Source: Dyella sp. GSA-30
GTDB lineage: Bacteria > Pseudomonadota > Gammaproteobacteria > Xanthomonadales > Rhodanobacteraceae
Assembly: GCF_027924605.1 (NCBI RefSeq)
Contig: NZ_AP027042.1
Coordinates: 4,813,524 to 4,877,523, forward strand
Direction of reading: 5' to 3'
DNA length: 64,000 bases
The first letter of the stretch is position 1. Each line of letters opens with the position of its first letter. A program made the translations under genes and the position numbers. This document shows positions 55,734 through 64,000 of the stretch, piece after piece. The notes under the pieces are model-generated. The model was given only the letters and a program-made list of their open reading frames with translations. It was not told the origin of the DNA and did not search any database.

Positions 55734-57138
55734 TCCAGTACCCGGCAAATACGTGAGCGGACAGCACATAGCCGATCACGATATTGATCGCGACGCCTGC
55801 CGTGAATGCGACAAACGGTTTCCAACCAGTGGCGCTCAGTGAACGCAACCGCGTCGTCAGGCCGATACTGAGGAAGCAGAAGATAAACGCCCAGGTGCGC
55901 AATGCGGTGATCGGCGCGACCAGATCCGGCGTGACGACCTTACGGTATTCGGCAAGCGAGTAATGGCTGGCGATCCAGGTGACGAGAGCCGAGGCGATCA
56001 CGAAGCCGATCACGAATTTCGGGAAGCGCGCCCAGATATCGCGTACATCCGCCTTCGCCTTGACGCCGGTCTCGGCGGTGTCCCAACGCGTCGTCGCCAC
56101 CCAGGCCAGCGCAAACGCCCAGATACCGATCCAGATATCGCGGCCCACGACTTTCATGAGGGTGAACGCTTGCACCGAAGCATCCGGTGCGCCGGCAATC
56201 GCCCCGCCGGCATGCTTGGCGACATCGCCATAGGCTTGTGCGGCGGCAATACCCGCAGCGTCGGCGAACTCCGAAGTGCCGATCCACGCACCCGCCACAC
56301 CCGTCGATAATCCCAGCGAACGCGAGGCGAACGGCAACACGAAGATCATCACGATGGCCCAGAGGATCACCAGCGTGATCGCCACCGATGCCTGTTCGCG
56401 CTTTGCCCGCACCGCACCGGCAATCGCAATCGCGGCCGACACGCCGCACACGGCACCGCCGACGCCAAGCACTGCGGCGAAACGCTTATCGAGCCCCAGC
56501 GCCTTGGCGGTAAGAAAGATCGCGAAGAACGTCACCAACGACACGATCGTCGCCTGCCCCACCGCCACTGGGCCGGCCCAGACAAACAGCGTCAGCGGCA
56601 AGGTCGCGCCGAGCAGCACGATACCGACCTTGATGTAGAACTCCACGCGCAAGCCAGCCAGAAACCATTCGGGCAGACGCACCGTATTGGACACCACCAG
56701 GCCCAATACGAGGGCCACCAGCGGCGGCTCCAGATTGAAATGCGAGGCCTGTGCCCAGGCGCCGACTTCGAAGATCACCACCGCGGTGACAAAAAGAATC
56801 AGGAACGACGGCAGGAAATGCACAAGCCGCTGCCCCAACACGGCCAGCCCCGTACCGAACAACAAGGCGAACAGCGCAAACAGCGCAACATAGTTCGGCA
56901 GGTGTGCGACCACATCGCTGGCCGCCTGGCCGACCTCGGTCCATTTGGTCGGTGCGGCCGCCAGCCACTTGATGCTGCTGCCGGACGCGAACAACGCCCA
57001 GGCCACGATGATCAGCGCCAGGCCCAGCCAAACCGACCACCAGTCTTCGTTGGAGAACAAACCGCCGCGCTGACTGCGCGCCTTGTCCGCCTGCACGGAA
57101 TGCACCGCCTCAGGCAGGGTTGAAGTCACTTCGCTCAT
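55717..57138 (-). CDS. YeiH/UPF0324 family transporter
   Basis: This 473-residue integral membrane protein has about 11 predicted helices and UPF0324 motifs (LEPPLVALVLGLVVSNTVRL, VGGAVCGVSAAIAIAGAV, GIAAAQAYGDVAKHA). Related proteins are annotated as putative sulfate exporters, without firm proof. The start at 57138 is preferred over one 26 codons upstream. It is monocistronic apart from the possible small Cys-rich frame. Confidence 0.85.
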   Translation of the reverse strand: MSEVTSTLPEAVHSVQADKARSQRGGLFSNEDWWSVWLGLALIIVAWALFASGSSIKWLAAAPTKWTEVGQAASDVVAHLPNYVALFALFALLFGTGLAVLGQRLVHFLPSFLILFVTAVVIFEVGAWAQASHFNLEPPLVALVLGLVVSNTVRLPEWFLAGLRVEFYIKVGIVLLGATLPLTLFVWAGPVAVGQATIVSLVTFFAIFLTAKALGLDKRFAAVLGVGGAVCGVSAAIAIAGAVRAKREQASVAITLVILWAIVMIFVLPFASRSLGLSTGVAGAWIGTSEFADAAGIAAAQAYGDVAKHAGGAIAGAPDASVQAFTLMKVVGRDIWIGIWAFALAWVATTRWDTAETGVKAKADVRDIWARFPKFVIGFVIASALVTWIASHYSLAEYRKVVTPDLVAPITALRTWAFIFCFLSIGLTTRLRSLSATGWKPFVAFTAGVAINIVIGYVLSAHVFAGYWNGLGQ

Positions 57139-57293
57139 GTCGACGCCTCTGCATGGATTAGCGTCGGCGTAACCATCTGTCCCCCTGACGGGCGGCACGC
57201 GGGCCGCCGATAACACGCCGACTCCATCCGACTCTCGGCCAAGCCCTGCGCAAAGCGAAATGACTTTGTGCTCTATCTTTATATCCCAGGCAG

Positions 57294-57326
57294 CAAAAGG
57301 CCCCGCCGATCGCTCGACGAGGCCTT
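57294..57326 (-). terminator. Terminator downstream of tldD
   Basis: On the minus strand AAGGCC and GGCCTT close a GC-rich hairpin followed by a short T-run (CCTTTTG). It ends tldD transcription. Confidence 0.65.
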
Positions 57327-57349
57327 CAGGTAGACGTCTGGACGTCCGT

Positions 57350-58789
57350 TCAGGACGCCGTGCCGCCCACCGTCATGCTGTCCACGCGAAGGGTCGGCTG
57401 GCCGACGCCGACCGGCACGCTCTGGCCGTCCTTGCCGCACACGCCCACGCCTTCGTCCAGTGCCAGATCGTTGCCGATCATCGACACGCGGGTCAGCACG
57501 TCCGGACCGCTGCCGACCAGCGTGGCGCCCTTGACCGGGCGGGTGATCTTGCCGTCTTCGATCAGGTAGGCCTCGGAGGCGGAGAACACGAACTTACCGT
57601 TGGTGATGTCGACCTGACCACCACCGAAGTTCACCGCATACAGACCCTTCTTGACCGAGCGGATGATTTCCTGCGGATCATGCTGGCCGGCCAACATGTA
57701 GGTGTTGGTCATGCGCGGCATCGGTAGCTGCGCGAACGACTCGCGGCGACCGTTGCCGGTAGGCGCCATGCCCATCAGTCGCGCGTTGAGCTTGTCCTGC
57801 ATATAGCCCTTGAGGATGCCGTCCTCGATCAGCGTGGTGCACTCGGTCGGCGTACCTTCGTCGTCGATGCTGAGCGAGCCACGGCGACCCTGCAGGGTGC
57901 CATCGTCGACCACGGTGACGCCCGGCGCGGCGACGCGCTGGCCGATGCGCCCGGCGAAGGCCGAGCTGCCCTTGCGGTTGAAGTCGCCTTCCAGACCATG
58001 GCCGATCGCCTCGTGCAGCAGCACGCCCGGCCAACCGGGACCGAGCACGACCGGCATCGAGCCGGCAGGGGCATCGACCGCGTCGAGATTGACCAGGGCC
58101 TGGCGCACCGCCTCATCGGCAAAGGCCATGGCGCGGCCGTTCTCGATCAGCTCGCGATAGCCATAGCGCCCGCCGCCGCCGGAGTGACCCTGTTCGCGGC
58201 GACCGTTCTGTTCGGCGATCACCTGCACGTTCAGACGCACCAGGGGGCGCACATCGGCAGCCAGCGTGCCATCCGAACCGGCCACCAGGATCGTGTCCAT
58301 CGATGCGGCGAGGCTGACGATAACCTGCTTGACGCGCGGGTCGCGCGAGCGGGCATAGGCGTCCACTTCGCGCAGCAAGGCGATCTTGTCCGGGTTGGGC
58401 AGGCTCTCGATCGGGTCGATCGCCGGATACAGCGCCTTGGCGCCGTGCAGCGCGAGCGGCCGGCCGGCGCCGTTGCCATCCTGCGCGATGGCACGCGCAG
58501 CGCGCGAGGCATCCAGGAGCTGCGGCAGCACGATCTCGTCCGAATAGGCAAAGCCGGTCTTTTCACCGCTGATGGCGCGCACGCCAACGCCCTGCTCGAT
58601 CGAATGTGTGCCGTCCTTGACGATGCCCTCTTCCAGCAGCCACGACTCGTTGCGCGAATGCTGGAAATAAAGGTCCGCCGCGTCGATCGACGGCCCCATC
58701 AGCTGCGCGAACACGCGCTCGAGGTCGCCGGTGGCAAGGCCACCCGGGGTCAACAGTCGGCTTGTGGCCTGGGCAATGGGAGAATCCAT
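57350..58789 (-). CDS. tldD: Zinc metalloprotease TldD
   Basis: This 479-residue catalytic subunit has the HExxxH-type zinc motif [20 protein letters not shown] and a late Cys ligand ([10 protein letters not shown]). With PmbA it cleaves unfolded or modified peptides inside a heterodimer chamber. The ATG at 58789 (MDSPIAQA) is chosen; an upstream open frame to 59056 overlaps the divergent desaturase-family gene. It precedes yhdP in the same direction in E. coli, but here a divergent gene lies between them. Confidence 0.95.
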   Translation of the reverse strand: MDSPIAQATSRLLTPGGLATGDLERVFAQLMGPSIDAADLYFQHSRNESWLLEEGIVKDGTHSIEQGVGVRAISGEKTGFAYSDEIVLPQLLDASRAARAIAQDGNGAGRPLALHGAKALYPAIDPIESLPNPDKIALLREVDAYARSRDPRVKQVIVSLAASMDTILVAGSDGTLAADVRPLVRLNVQVIAEQNGRREQGHSGGGGRYGYRELIENGRAMAFADEAVRQALVNLDAVDAPAGSMPVVLGPGWPGVLLHEAIGHGLEGDFNRKGSSAFAGRIGQRVAAPGVTVVDDGTLQGRRGSLSIDDEGTPTECTTLIEDGILKGYMQDKLNARLMGMAPTGNGRRESFAQLPMPRMTNTYMLAGQHDPQEIIRSVKKGLYAVNFGGGQVDITNGKFVFSASEAYLIEDGKITRPVKGATLVGSGPDVLTRVSMIGNDLALDEGVGVCGKDGQSVPVGVGQPTLRVDSMTVGGTAS

Positions 58790-58922
58790 GTGGCTTGCAG
58801 TCGCTCGTATAGGGTTTACGGAATATGGGGCACCGGGGGCCGGCTTTAAAGCCGCCCGGCCGTGCAGTATGCCAGGGCAGGAAACGGCTACCATGCGTGC
58901 ACAAACCGTGAAGGAACACCGA

Positions 58923-60125
58923 ATGAGCGATTCGTCGAAACGAGATTTCCTGCACCACGTGGTGGACCAGGCCAAGGCGCCGGTCGGGGAAGCTCGGGAA
59001 CTGTTGAAAAAGGATGGCCACCTGCGTGGCAGCCAGACCGGGGTCAGCACGGTCATTGCGCTGTCGCTGGGTTTTCTGTGCCTGCTGGGCGTGCTGGCGT
59101 TTCATTACCCGCAGTACCTGACGACACCGGAACTGCGCCACAAGTATTCCGTCGACCTGCTGCGCCACCTGCTGTTTGGCGGCCTGTTGATCGCCGGCGG
59201 TATATCGCTGGGCAATGTGATCCTGAACCGTCGCCGCAATCTGAATCTGATCGCCTTCGCCATGGTGATCGTCGCCACCGCGATGGGCGGCTCGCGCGTG
59301 CCGGTGGAGAATTTCCCCGATCACACGCCGTATATCGGGCTGGACTGGTTCATCCTGGATCTGCTCGGTTCGACGCTGATCTTTGTCGCGATCGAGAAGC
59401 TGTTTCCGCTCTACAAAGGCCAGGCGGTCTTTCGCAAGGAATGGCAGACCGACCTGAAGCACTTTGCAGTCAATCATTTCATCGTCGGCCTGATCCTGCT
59501 GGTGGTCAACTTTCTGCTGCACCATTTGTTCGGCTGGCTGCAGAGCAGCAGCTTCCAGCAGTACGTGCAACATATTCAGTTCGTGCCGCAGTTGCTGCTA
59601 TGCGTCCTGGTCGCCGACATGGCGCAGTACTGGACACATCGCGCGTATCACGAGGTGCCATTTCTGTGGCGCTTCCACGCAGTGCATCACAGCGTAAAGA
59701 CGATGGACTGGCTGGCGGGCTCGCGCCAGCACATGCTCGAGCTGGTCTTTACCCGCGTATGCGTGCTGGCGCCGTTGTACATCCTTGGCTTCAGCGAAGC
59801 AGTGATGAATGCGTACATCATCGTGGTCGGCTTCCAGGCGGTGTTCAACCACGCCAATGTGCATCTGCCGTGGGGACCGCTGAAGTATGTGATCGTGACG
59901 CCGAATTTCCACCACTGGCATCACGCGTCGGACGACGAGGCGATCGACAAGAACTATGCAGCGCATTACGCGTTTCTGGATTACTTCTTCGGCACGGCGG
60001 TGAAGTCGACGAAGAAGTTTCCGGAGAAGTACGGCGTGGTCGGCGATTACATGCCCGACGGATTCGTGCGGCAACAGATGTTTCCGTTTAACGGGAGCAC
60101 GAAGGCGGCGGAGCCTGAGGCTTGA
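58923..60125 (+). CDS. Sterol desaturase/fatty acid hydroxylase family protein
   Basis: This 400-residue membrane protein has about six helices and the di-iron histidine clusters of the family (HRAYHE, FHAVHH and FHHWHH). Such enzymes hydroxylate or desaturate lipids. The ATG at 58923 follows AAGGA 7 bases upstream; M at 58893 is an alternative. The insertion between tldD and yhdP is notable. The end of the gene is mildly G-biased and is followed by a REP pair. Confidence 0.87.
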   Translation: MSDSSKRDFLHHVVDQAKAPVGEARELLKKDGHLRGSQTGVSTVIALSLGFLCLLGVLAFHYPQYLTTPELRHKYSVDLLRHLLFGGLLIAGGISLGNVILNRRRNLNLIAFAMVIVATAMGGSRVPVENFPDHTPYIGLDWFILDLLGSTLIFVAIEKLFPLYKGQAVFRKEWQTDLKHFAVNHFIVGLILLVVNFLLHHLFGWLQSSSFQQYVQHIQFVPQLLLCVLVADMAQYWTHRAYHEVPFLWRFHAVHHSVKTMDWLAGSRQHMLELVFTRVCVLAPLYILGFSEAVMNAYIIVVGFQAVFNHANVHLPWGPLKYVIVTPNFHHWHHASDDEAIDKNYAAHYAFLDYFFGTAVKSTKKFPEKYGVVGDYMPDGFVRQQMFPFNGSTKAAEPEA

Positions 60126-60149
60126 GCTGGTAGCGGTTACGTGGCAATT

Positions 60150-60222
60150 GGTCGCGACTGAAGTCGCTCCCACAAACTAGCTGGGCAATAGCTAACCTGT
60201 AGGAGCGCCCTCAGTCGCGACC
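60150..60222. repeat. Inverted REP pair after the desaturase-family gene
   Basis: GGTCGCGACTGAAGTCGCTC (60150) and GTAGGAGCGCCCTCAGTCGC (60199) pair across a 23-base loop. It is related to the REP hairpin at 55477 and sits between convergent genes. Confidence 0.8.
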
Positions 60223-60235
60223 GTCCCCTCGCACA

Positions 60236-63200
60236 TCACTGGGAAATGCTGCTCGCCGGCGCAGGCACCGGCGCCTTGTCATCCGCATTAGTCTTGTCCA
60301 GCGGCGCAATCACCGGCTTGTCCCAACTACCGCTGATGCGATAACGCTTGCTGGCCGCATGATTCAGGCCGTGGCCCAGAATCCCCTGCACGACGACACC
60401 GGCGGCCACGCCGATCGGGCCACCGACCACCGCGCCAACGACCGGCAAGCTGTTGCCGATATGCGGAATGACCAGCACTTGCTGGTCATAGTCCTTCGCG
60501 CGCAGACCGGTGCGACCGGTGACCGTGATGGCCGCCGCGGGGCTCAGGATTTTCAGGTTGTCCGTGGTGGCATTGCCATGCGCCAGCATGAAATCGCCGC
60601 TGATCGAGTCGAAACCCAAGCCTTTGCCGAACACATCGCCGAAATCGAGCGTGAGCCGGCGCGGCAATTCGAGTATGGACACCAGGCCGAACAAGCGACC
60701 GACACCAGGAGCGACCTCGGGAATGCGGCCGCTGCTGACATTGACGCTCAACTTGCCGTCCATGTTTGCCAGATCCATGCCCGAGGGCGAACCCGGCCAG
60801 GTCGCATCGAGCTGCGCACTGGTCTTGCCACCGGCGACCAGTCCCTGGTAACCGAACGCCCCCAACATCTCGCCGAGATTCTCGGCGGCGAAGTCGATGC
60901 GCAAATGGGTGTGGCTGTTGTTCGGCGTACCGTTCCAGTCGCCGCCCGCATTGATCTGCACGCTATGCGCCTGCGTGCGCAGCTGGTCGATATGCAGCCC
61001 CTTGTCGGTCGGCCAGGTTTCCAGGCGCGCCTCGCCGAGTTTCGCGTCGCCAAAACGCAGATCGCCGATCCACAGATGAAGCGGCGGCAAGGCCTTGGGA
61101 TCGACACCGGTCACCTCGGGATGGGGCGTCGGCAGATTGGCATCGTCCGCTGCCGTGGACGATTCGGCCGGCTCGCCAGTGACATCCTTCTTTGCCGCCG
61201 CGGTATTGTCCTTGGGCCAGTACAGACGCTGCAGCCGCGCGGTAAGGCCGCGTCTGCGCAAATCATCGGTCGGCACGTCGAAGTGCCCGGCAAGGCCGGC
61301 GCTGTCCGCATCGATGCTCAATGCATTGGGCTGCACGGTCGTCTTGATGCGCATATTGGCAAATAGACGTCCAAATATCGCCGCCTCGTCCGTCGTCATG
61401 TCGATGCTTTCGAGGCCCGGGCCGTTGTTGCTGCTGCCAGCAACGCTGTTCTGCACCCAACCGCTGACATCGAGCTTGCTGGCAAAACCGCGCACGCGCA
61501 TACCCTTATCAGGTAGCGCATCGGGCGTGCGCGTACCGAACATGATGCTCGCCGCAAGCGGCTTGGCCTCACCATCGGGCAGTCGAAAACGCGCACGCGC
61601 GACCTGCCCGAGCGACAGCTGCAAATCACCACCGTTGACCGGCAAACCTAGTGTCAGGTGCAACGGCAAGGTCGCATTGGCGTCTTTCTTCAGCGGCATC
61701 GGAAAGTTGAGCGCCGTGCCGAGCAGCGGCGAGTCGATGCTCAAGTTCTGTGACGATTCGCCTGCCTTGGCCACGGTGGAGATATCGAAGCCGATAGTGT
61801 AGTCGCTGCGACCGCTGGCAATATCGTTGAGCCATTGCAGCTGCAAATAACCCTGAATCAACTCGCCGACGCTGTAGCGCCCGTTCAAGCGCGCCGAAAA
61901 TACGGTATCGGGTTGGCCGGTGGCACCGGCGATAGCCAGATCGAGCTTGGCCGGCTGGCCGTGAAACCCCGCATCGAGCGGGCCGGCATGAAAGCCATGG
62001 CCGTCGAAAGTCGCCGGACCGCTCACCTTGTCGAGCTTGAGATTCCAGTCCGCCGCATTGACGTCGATATCCTTGAGCTGCGCATTGCCATCGAGCGTGA
62101 AATCCTTGGCATCTTTCACCGGCAGGACGAGGTGAAAACCGAACGTGCCGCCGCCGGTCAGATTCAGCTTGGACAGCACATCGGCCTGCCGACTGCCGAT
62201 CGGACTGTTGCGCACGAAGTCGATCATGTTCGGACCGCTGCCCGAACCGCTGACGGTCAGGTCCAACGTGGTATTGGCAAAGTCGGGAATCGACGCAACC
62301 GCCTTGTCGACTTTGTTGCCCAGCGATTGCCCTGCACTGGCTTCGACCGACATGCCGTTGTTGATGAAGTTGGCGACGGCCACAACGCCATCGGCGCGCG
62401 GCCAGTTCTTGCCATACTCGAACACCAGGTTGCTGATCTGCGCACGCGCCTCGAAGCGACCTTCGTTATGGCGGAACGGCCAGTCGCGCAGATCGCCGCG
62501 CACCAGCACCGCTCCGGTATCCACCTGACCGTCGACCAGCGCGCGATCGAGCCATTCGACTGCCGCCGGCGACATCGAGTCGATCGGCCAGAACAACTTG
62601 GCCGCCTCGACACTCGCATGGTTCACCGAAGCGTAAAGATCGAGGAAGGGGCGCCCGCCGGCATCGGGCAAGGCCGCCTGGCCCCGCGCCTGGCCGCTGA
62701 ATCCCTGACCTTCGAAATCGAGCTGCTCGGTGCCGATATGGAAGGCATCGTCTTCATGCCAGAACGCGATCTCACCGGCCAGATTGGCCATCACGAAGGG
62801 CTTGCGAAACGTGTGCGGGAAATTGATCGTGCTGGCCTGGGCGGGCAGGGTCAGCGACATGGCCTCTTCGTCGCCACGGAATTCGCCGGACAGCGTGCTC
62901 AAGCCGGGCAGCTTGCCGACCGGGTCGATCCCCAGGCCGTCGAAGCGTACGTCCAGATAGGTCAGCCCCTGGCTGCGGCTGAAGCGCATGCCGGCGCTGA
63001 CCACCGTGCCACGCGGCTTGCCTTGCCCCAGCCATTGGGCGAGTGCCGGCGAGGTATGCGGCTTGAGCGCCAGCCAGGGCAGCAGCGGGGCCAGTTGCAG
63101 ATTGCTGGCGGCAGCATCGATGCGTGCCTGGTCGGTATCGATCTGATGGGTTTGCAGCGCCAGCGCACCACCGTCATCGCTCAGCCAGCGCACGTCGAAA

Positions 63201-64000
63201 CCGTCCTCAATGCGTTTGAGCTCGACCAGCCCATGCAGGGCCGCCGCGCTGGCCTGGCCGCCATCGGGCGACGTGACGCCGAGACTATCCAGATCGAAGC
63301 GGGTCAGGTTGCGCACTATCCGCCCGCGGCTCCAGTCCAGCCAGCTGGCAAAGGTCCCATGACCGTCATTGACCTGATAGCCGCCCAGATCGATGCCGGA
63401 CAACATGTCGTGCAGATTGATATTGACCCCGGTCAGCCACAGCCTGCCCTGCGCGCCGTCCTCGCGAAAATTGCCCGCACCGCGCAACTGCCCCGTCGTG
63501 CCTTCACGATGCAACAGCAAGCCAATCCGGATGCGTCCGCTCTGGCGGGTCAGGCGCACCTGATCGGCGATCAGTGCGTAATGCTTGCCCATGCGGTTGT
63601 CGGTGATATCCAGACGCAGATCGTCCAGCCACAAGCCCACCGACAAGCGCCCCAGCGACAGGCTCTGACGATCCTGGCCGCCGCTGACACCCACGCCGTT
63701 GAAGTGCCAGGTTCCGTCCGGATCGCAGGCCAGGTCCAGTTGCAGACCGCGCGCGCGCAGGTTGACCAGATGCCGCGAAGGCAACAGCCAGCCGCCAAAA
63801 TCCAGCTTCAGTTCGGTCTCCGGAATATGCAGCGGCATGCCACCGCCCTCGCCCGGCCCGATAGTGACATCGCGCATCAGGAAAGACGGGCCCGACCCCT
63901 GCCAGTGCCCATCCATCGAGGCGAAACTGACCGGGCGATGCAGTTGCGCGCTCAGCTGCGCAGCCACCCATTGGGGGTTTCTTGCCAACAGGGGCAGCAG
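60236..64000 (-). CDS. yhdP: YhdP-family AsmA-like envelope protein (5' end outside window)
   Basis: This large protein (at least 1254 residues here) has the features of YhdP: DUF3971 in the middle and an AsmA-like C-terminal region (SSGRIPEVAPGVGRLFGLVS, PHIGNSLPVVGAVVGGPIG). In E. coli YhdP bridges the inner and outer membranes and moves phospholipids. The frame is open to base 64000 with Leu-rich codons, so the start and the N-terminal membrane helix lie outside the window. The downstream Pro-rich tail ends KAPVPAPASSISQ-like. It neighbours tldD, as in E. coli. Confidence 0.92.
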   Translation of the reverse strand: MLPLLARNPQWVAAQLSAQLHRPVSFASMDGHWQGSGPSFLMRDVTIGPGEGGGMPLHIPETELKLDFGGWLLPSRHLVNLRARGLQLDLACDPDGTWHFNGVGVSGGQDRQSLSLGRLSVGLWLDDLRLDITDNRMGKHYALIADQVRLTRQSGRIRIGLLLHREGTTGQLRGAGNFREDGAQGRLWLTGVNINLHDMLSGIDLGGYQVNDGHGTFASWLDWSRGRIVRNLTRFDLDSLGVTSPDGGQASAAALHGLVELKRIEDGFDVRWLSDDGGALALQTHQIDTDQARIDAAASNLQLAPLLPWLALKPHTSPALAQWLGQGKPRGTVVSAGMRFSRSQGLTYLDVRFDGLGIDPVGKLPGLSTLSGEFRGDEEAMSLTLPAQASTINFPHTFRKPFVMANLAGEIAFWHEDDAFHIGTEQLDFEGQGFSGQARGQAALPDAGGRPFLDLYASVNHASVEAAKLFWPIDSMSPAAVEWLDRALVDGQVDTGAVLVRGDLRDWPFRHNEGRFEARAQISNLVFEYGKNWPRADGVVAVANFINNGMSVEASAGQSLGNKVDKAVASIPDFANTTLDLTVSGSGSGPNMIDFVRNSPIGSRQADVLSKLNLTGGGTFGFHLVLPVKDAKDFTLDGNAQLKDIDVNAADWNLKLDKVSGPATFDGHGFHAGPLDAGFHGQPAKLDLAIAGATGQPDTVFSARLNGRYSVGELIQGYLQLQWLNDIASGRSDYTIGFDISTVAKAGESSQNLSIDSPLLGTALNFPMPLKKDANATLPLHLTLGLPVNGGDLQLSLGQVARARFRLPDGEAKPLAASIMFGTRTPDALPDKGMRVRGFASKLDVSGWVQNSVAGSSNNGPGLESIDMTTDEAAIFGRLFANMRIKTTVQPNALSIDADSAGLAGHFDVPTDDLRRRGLTARLQRLYWPKDNTAAAKKDVTGEPAESSTAADDANLPTPHPEVTGVDPKALPPLHLWIGDLRFGDAKLGEARLETWPTDKGLHIDQLRTQAHSVQINAGGDWNGTPNNSHTHLRIDFAAENLGEMLGAFGYQGLVAGGKTSAQLDATWPGSPSGMDLANMDGKLSVNVSSGRIPEVAPGVGRLFGLVSILELPRRLTLDFGDVFGKGLGFDSISGDFMLAHGNATTDNLKILSPAAAITVTGRTGLRAKDYDQQVLVIPHIGNSLPVVGAVVGGPIGVAAGVVVQGILGHGLNHAASKRYRISGSWDKPVIAPLDKTNADDKAPVPAPASSISQ

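Noticed and set aside
58731-58922. Extension of the desaturase-family protein upstream of 58923
   Set aside because: It overlaps the start of tldD, whereas the ATG at 58923 has a good ribosome site.

Overview
The window is a GC-rich stretch of bacterial chromosome that is mostly housekeeping DNA. The order map-rpsB-tsf-pyrH-frr-uppS-cdsA-dxr-rseP-bamA-lpxD-fabZ-lpxA-lpxB-rnhB-dnaE-accA, together with lipid A synthesis, a tldD-yhdP pair, a pmbA-darP neighbourhood and a glnD/dap operon, points to a gammaproteobacterium of the order Lysobacterales (Xanthomonadales). Rhodanobacteraceae relatives such as Dyella, Luteibacter or Rhodanobacter are the best guess; this is inferred from gene order and protein style, not from a search.

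Layout. 1-4.6 kb: the end of parC, a secreted trypsin-like protease and a small exported protein. 4.7-11.1 kb: an unusual set of an alpha/beta hydrolase, two SMR/ArnEF-like membrane proteins, a DegT-type aminotransferase, an arginase-fold protein, a GNAT/FemAB-like transferase, an acyl carrier protein and a beta-ketoacyl synthase. This looks like a dedicated acyl-amine or aminolipid pathway and is the strongest candidate for undescribed biology. 11.1-12.2 kb: repeat island 1. 12.2-16.7 kb: Nudix hydrolase, phosphodiester glycosidase lipoprotein, penicillin-acylase family protein and a DUF4019 protein. 16.7-23.9 kb: a minus-strand run map-glnD-dapD-ceramidase-like-yffB-DUF2165-dapE. 23.9-38.9 kb: translation, isoprenoid, phospholipid, outer-membrane and lipid A genes, with a likely S2-binding rpsB leader. 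39.1-40.2 kb: a 59-residue ORF and repeat island 2. 40.3-53.1 kb: amino acid permease, diguanylate cyclase, dnaE, accA, VOC protein, NYN nuclease, tilS, xseB, ispA and two envelope proteins. 53.2-64 kb: pmbA, DUF1653, darP, a small Cys-rich ORF, a YeiH-type transporter, tldD, a sterol-desaturase-family protein and most of yhdP, cut by the window end.

The two repeat islands share the same flanking units, arranged as inverted copies around different central hairpins. Inside each is a roughly 100-nt motif whose helices are kept although their sequences differ, which is covariation. Both islands lie between convergent genes, and all four flanking genes become strikingly poor in A and C at third codon positions as they approach the island. 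I saw no tRNA, rRNA, CRISPR array, transposase or prophage gene.
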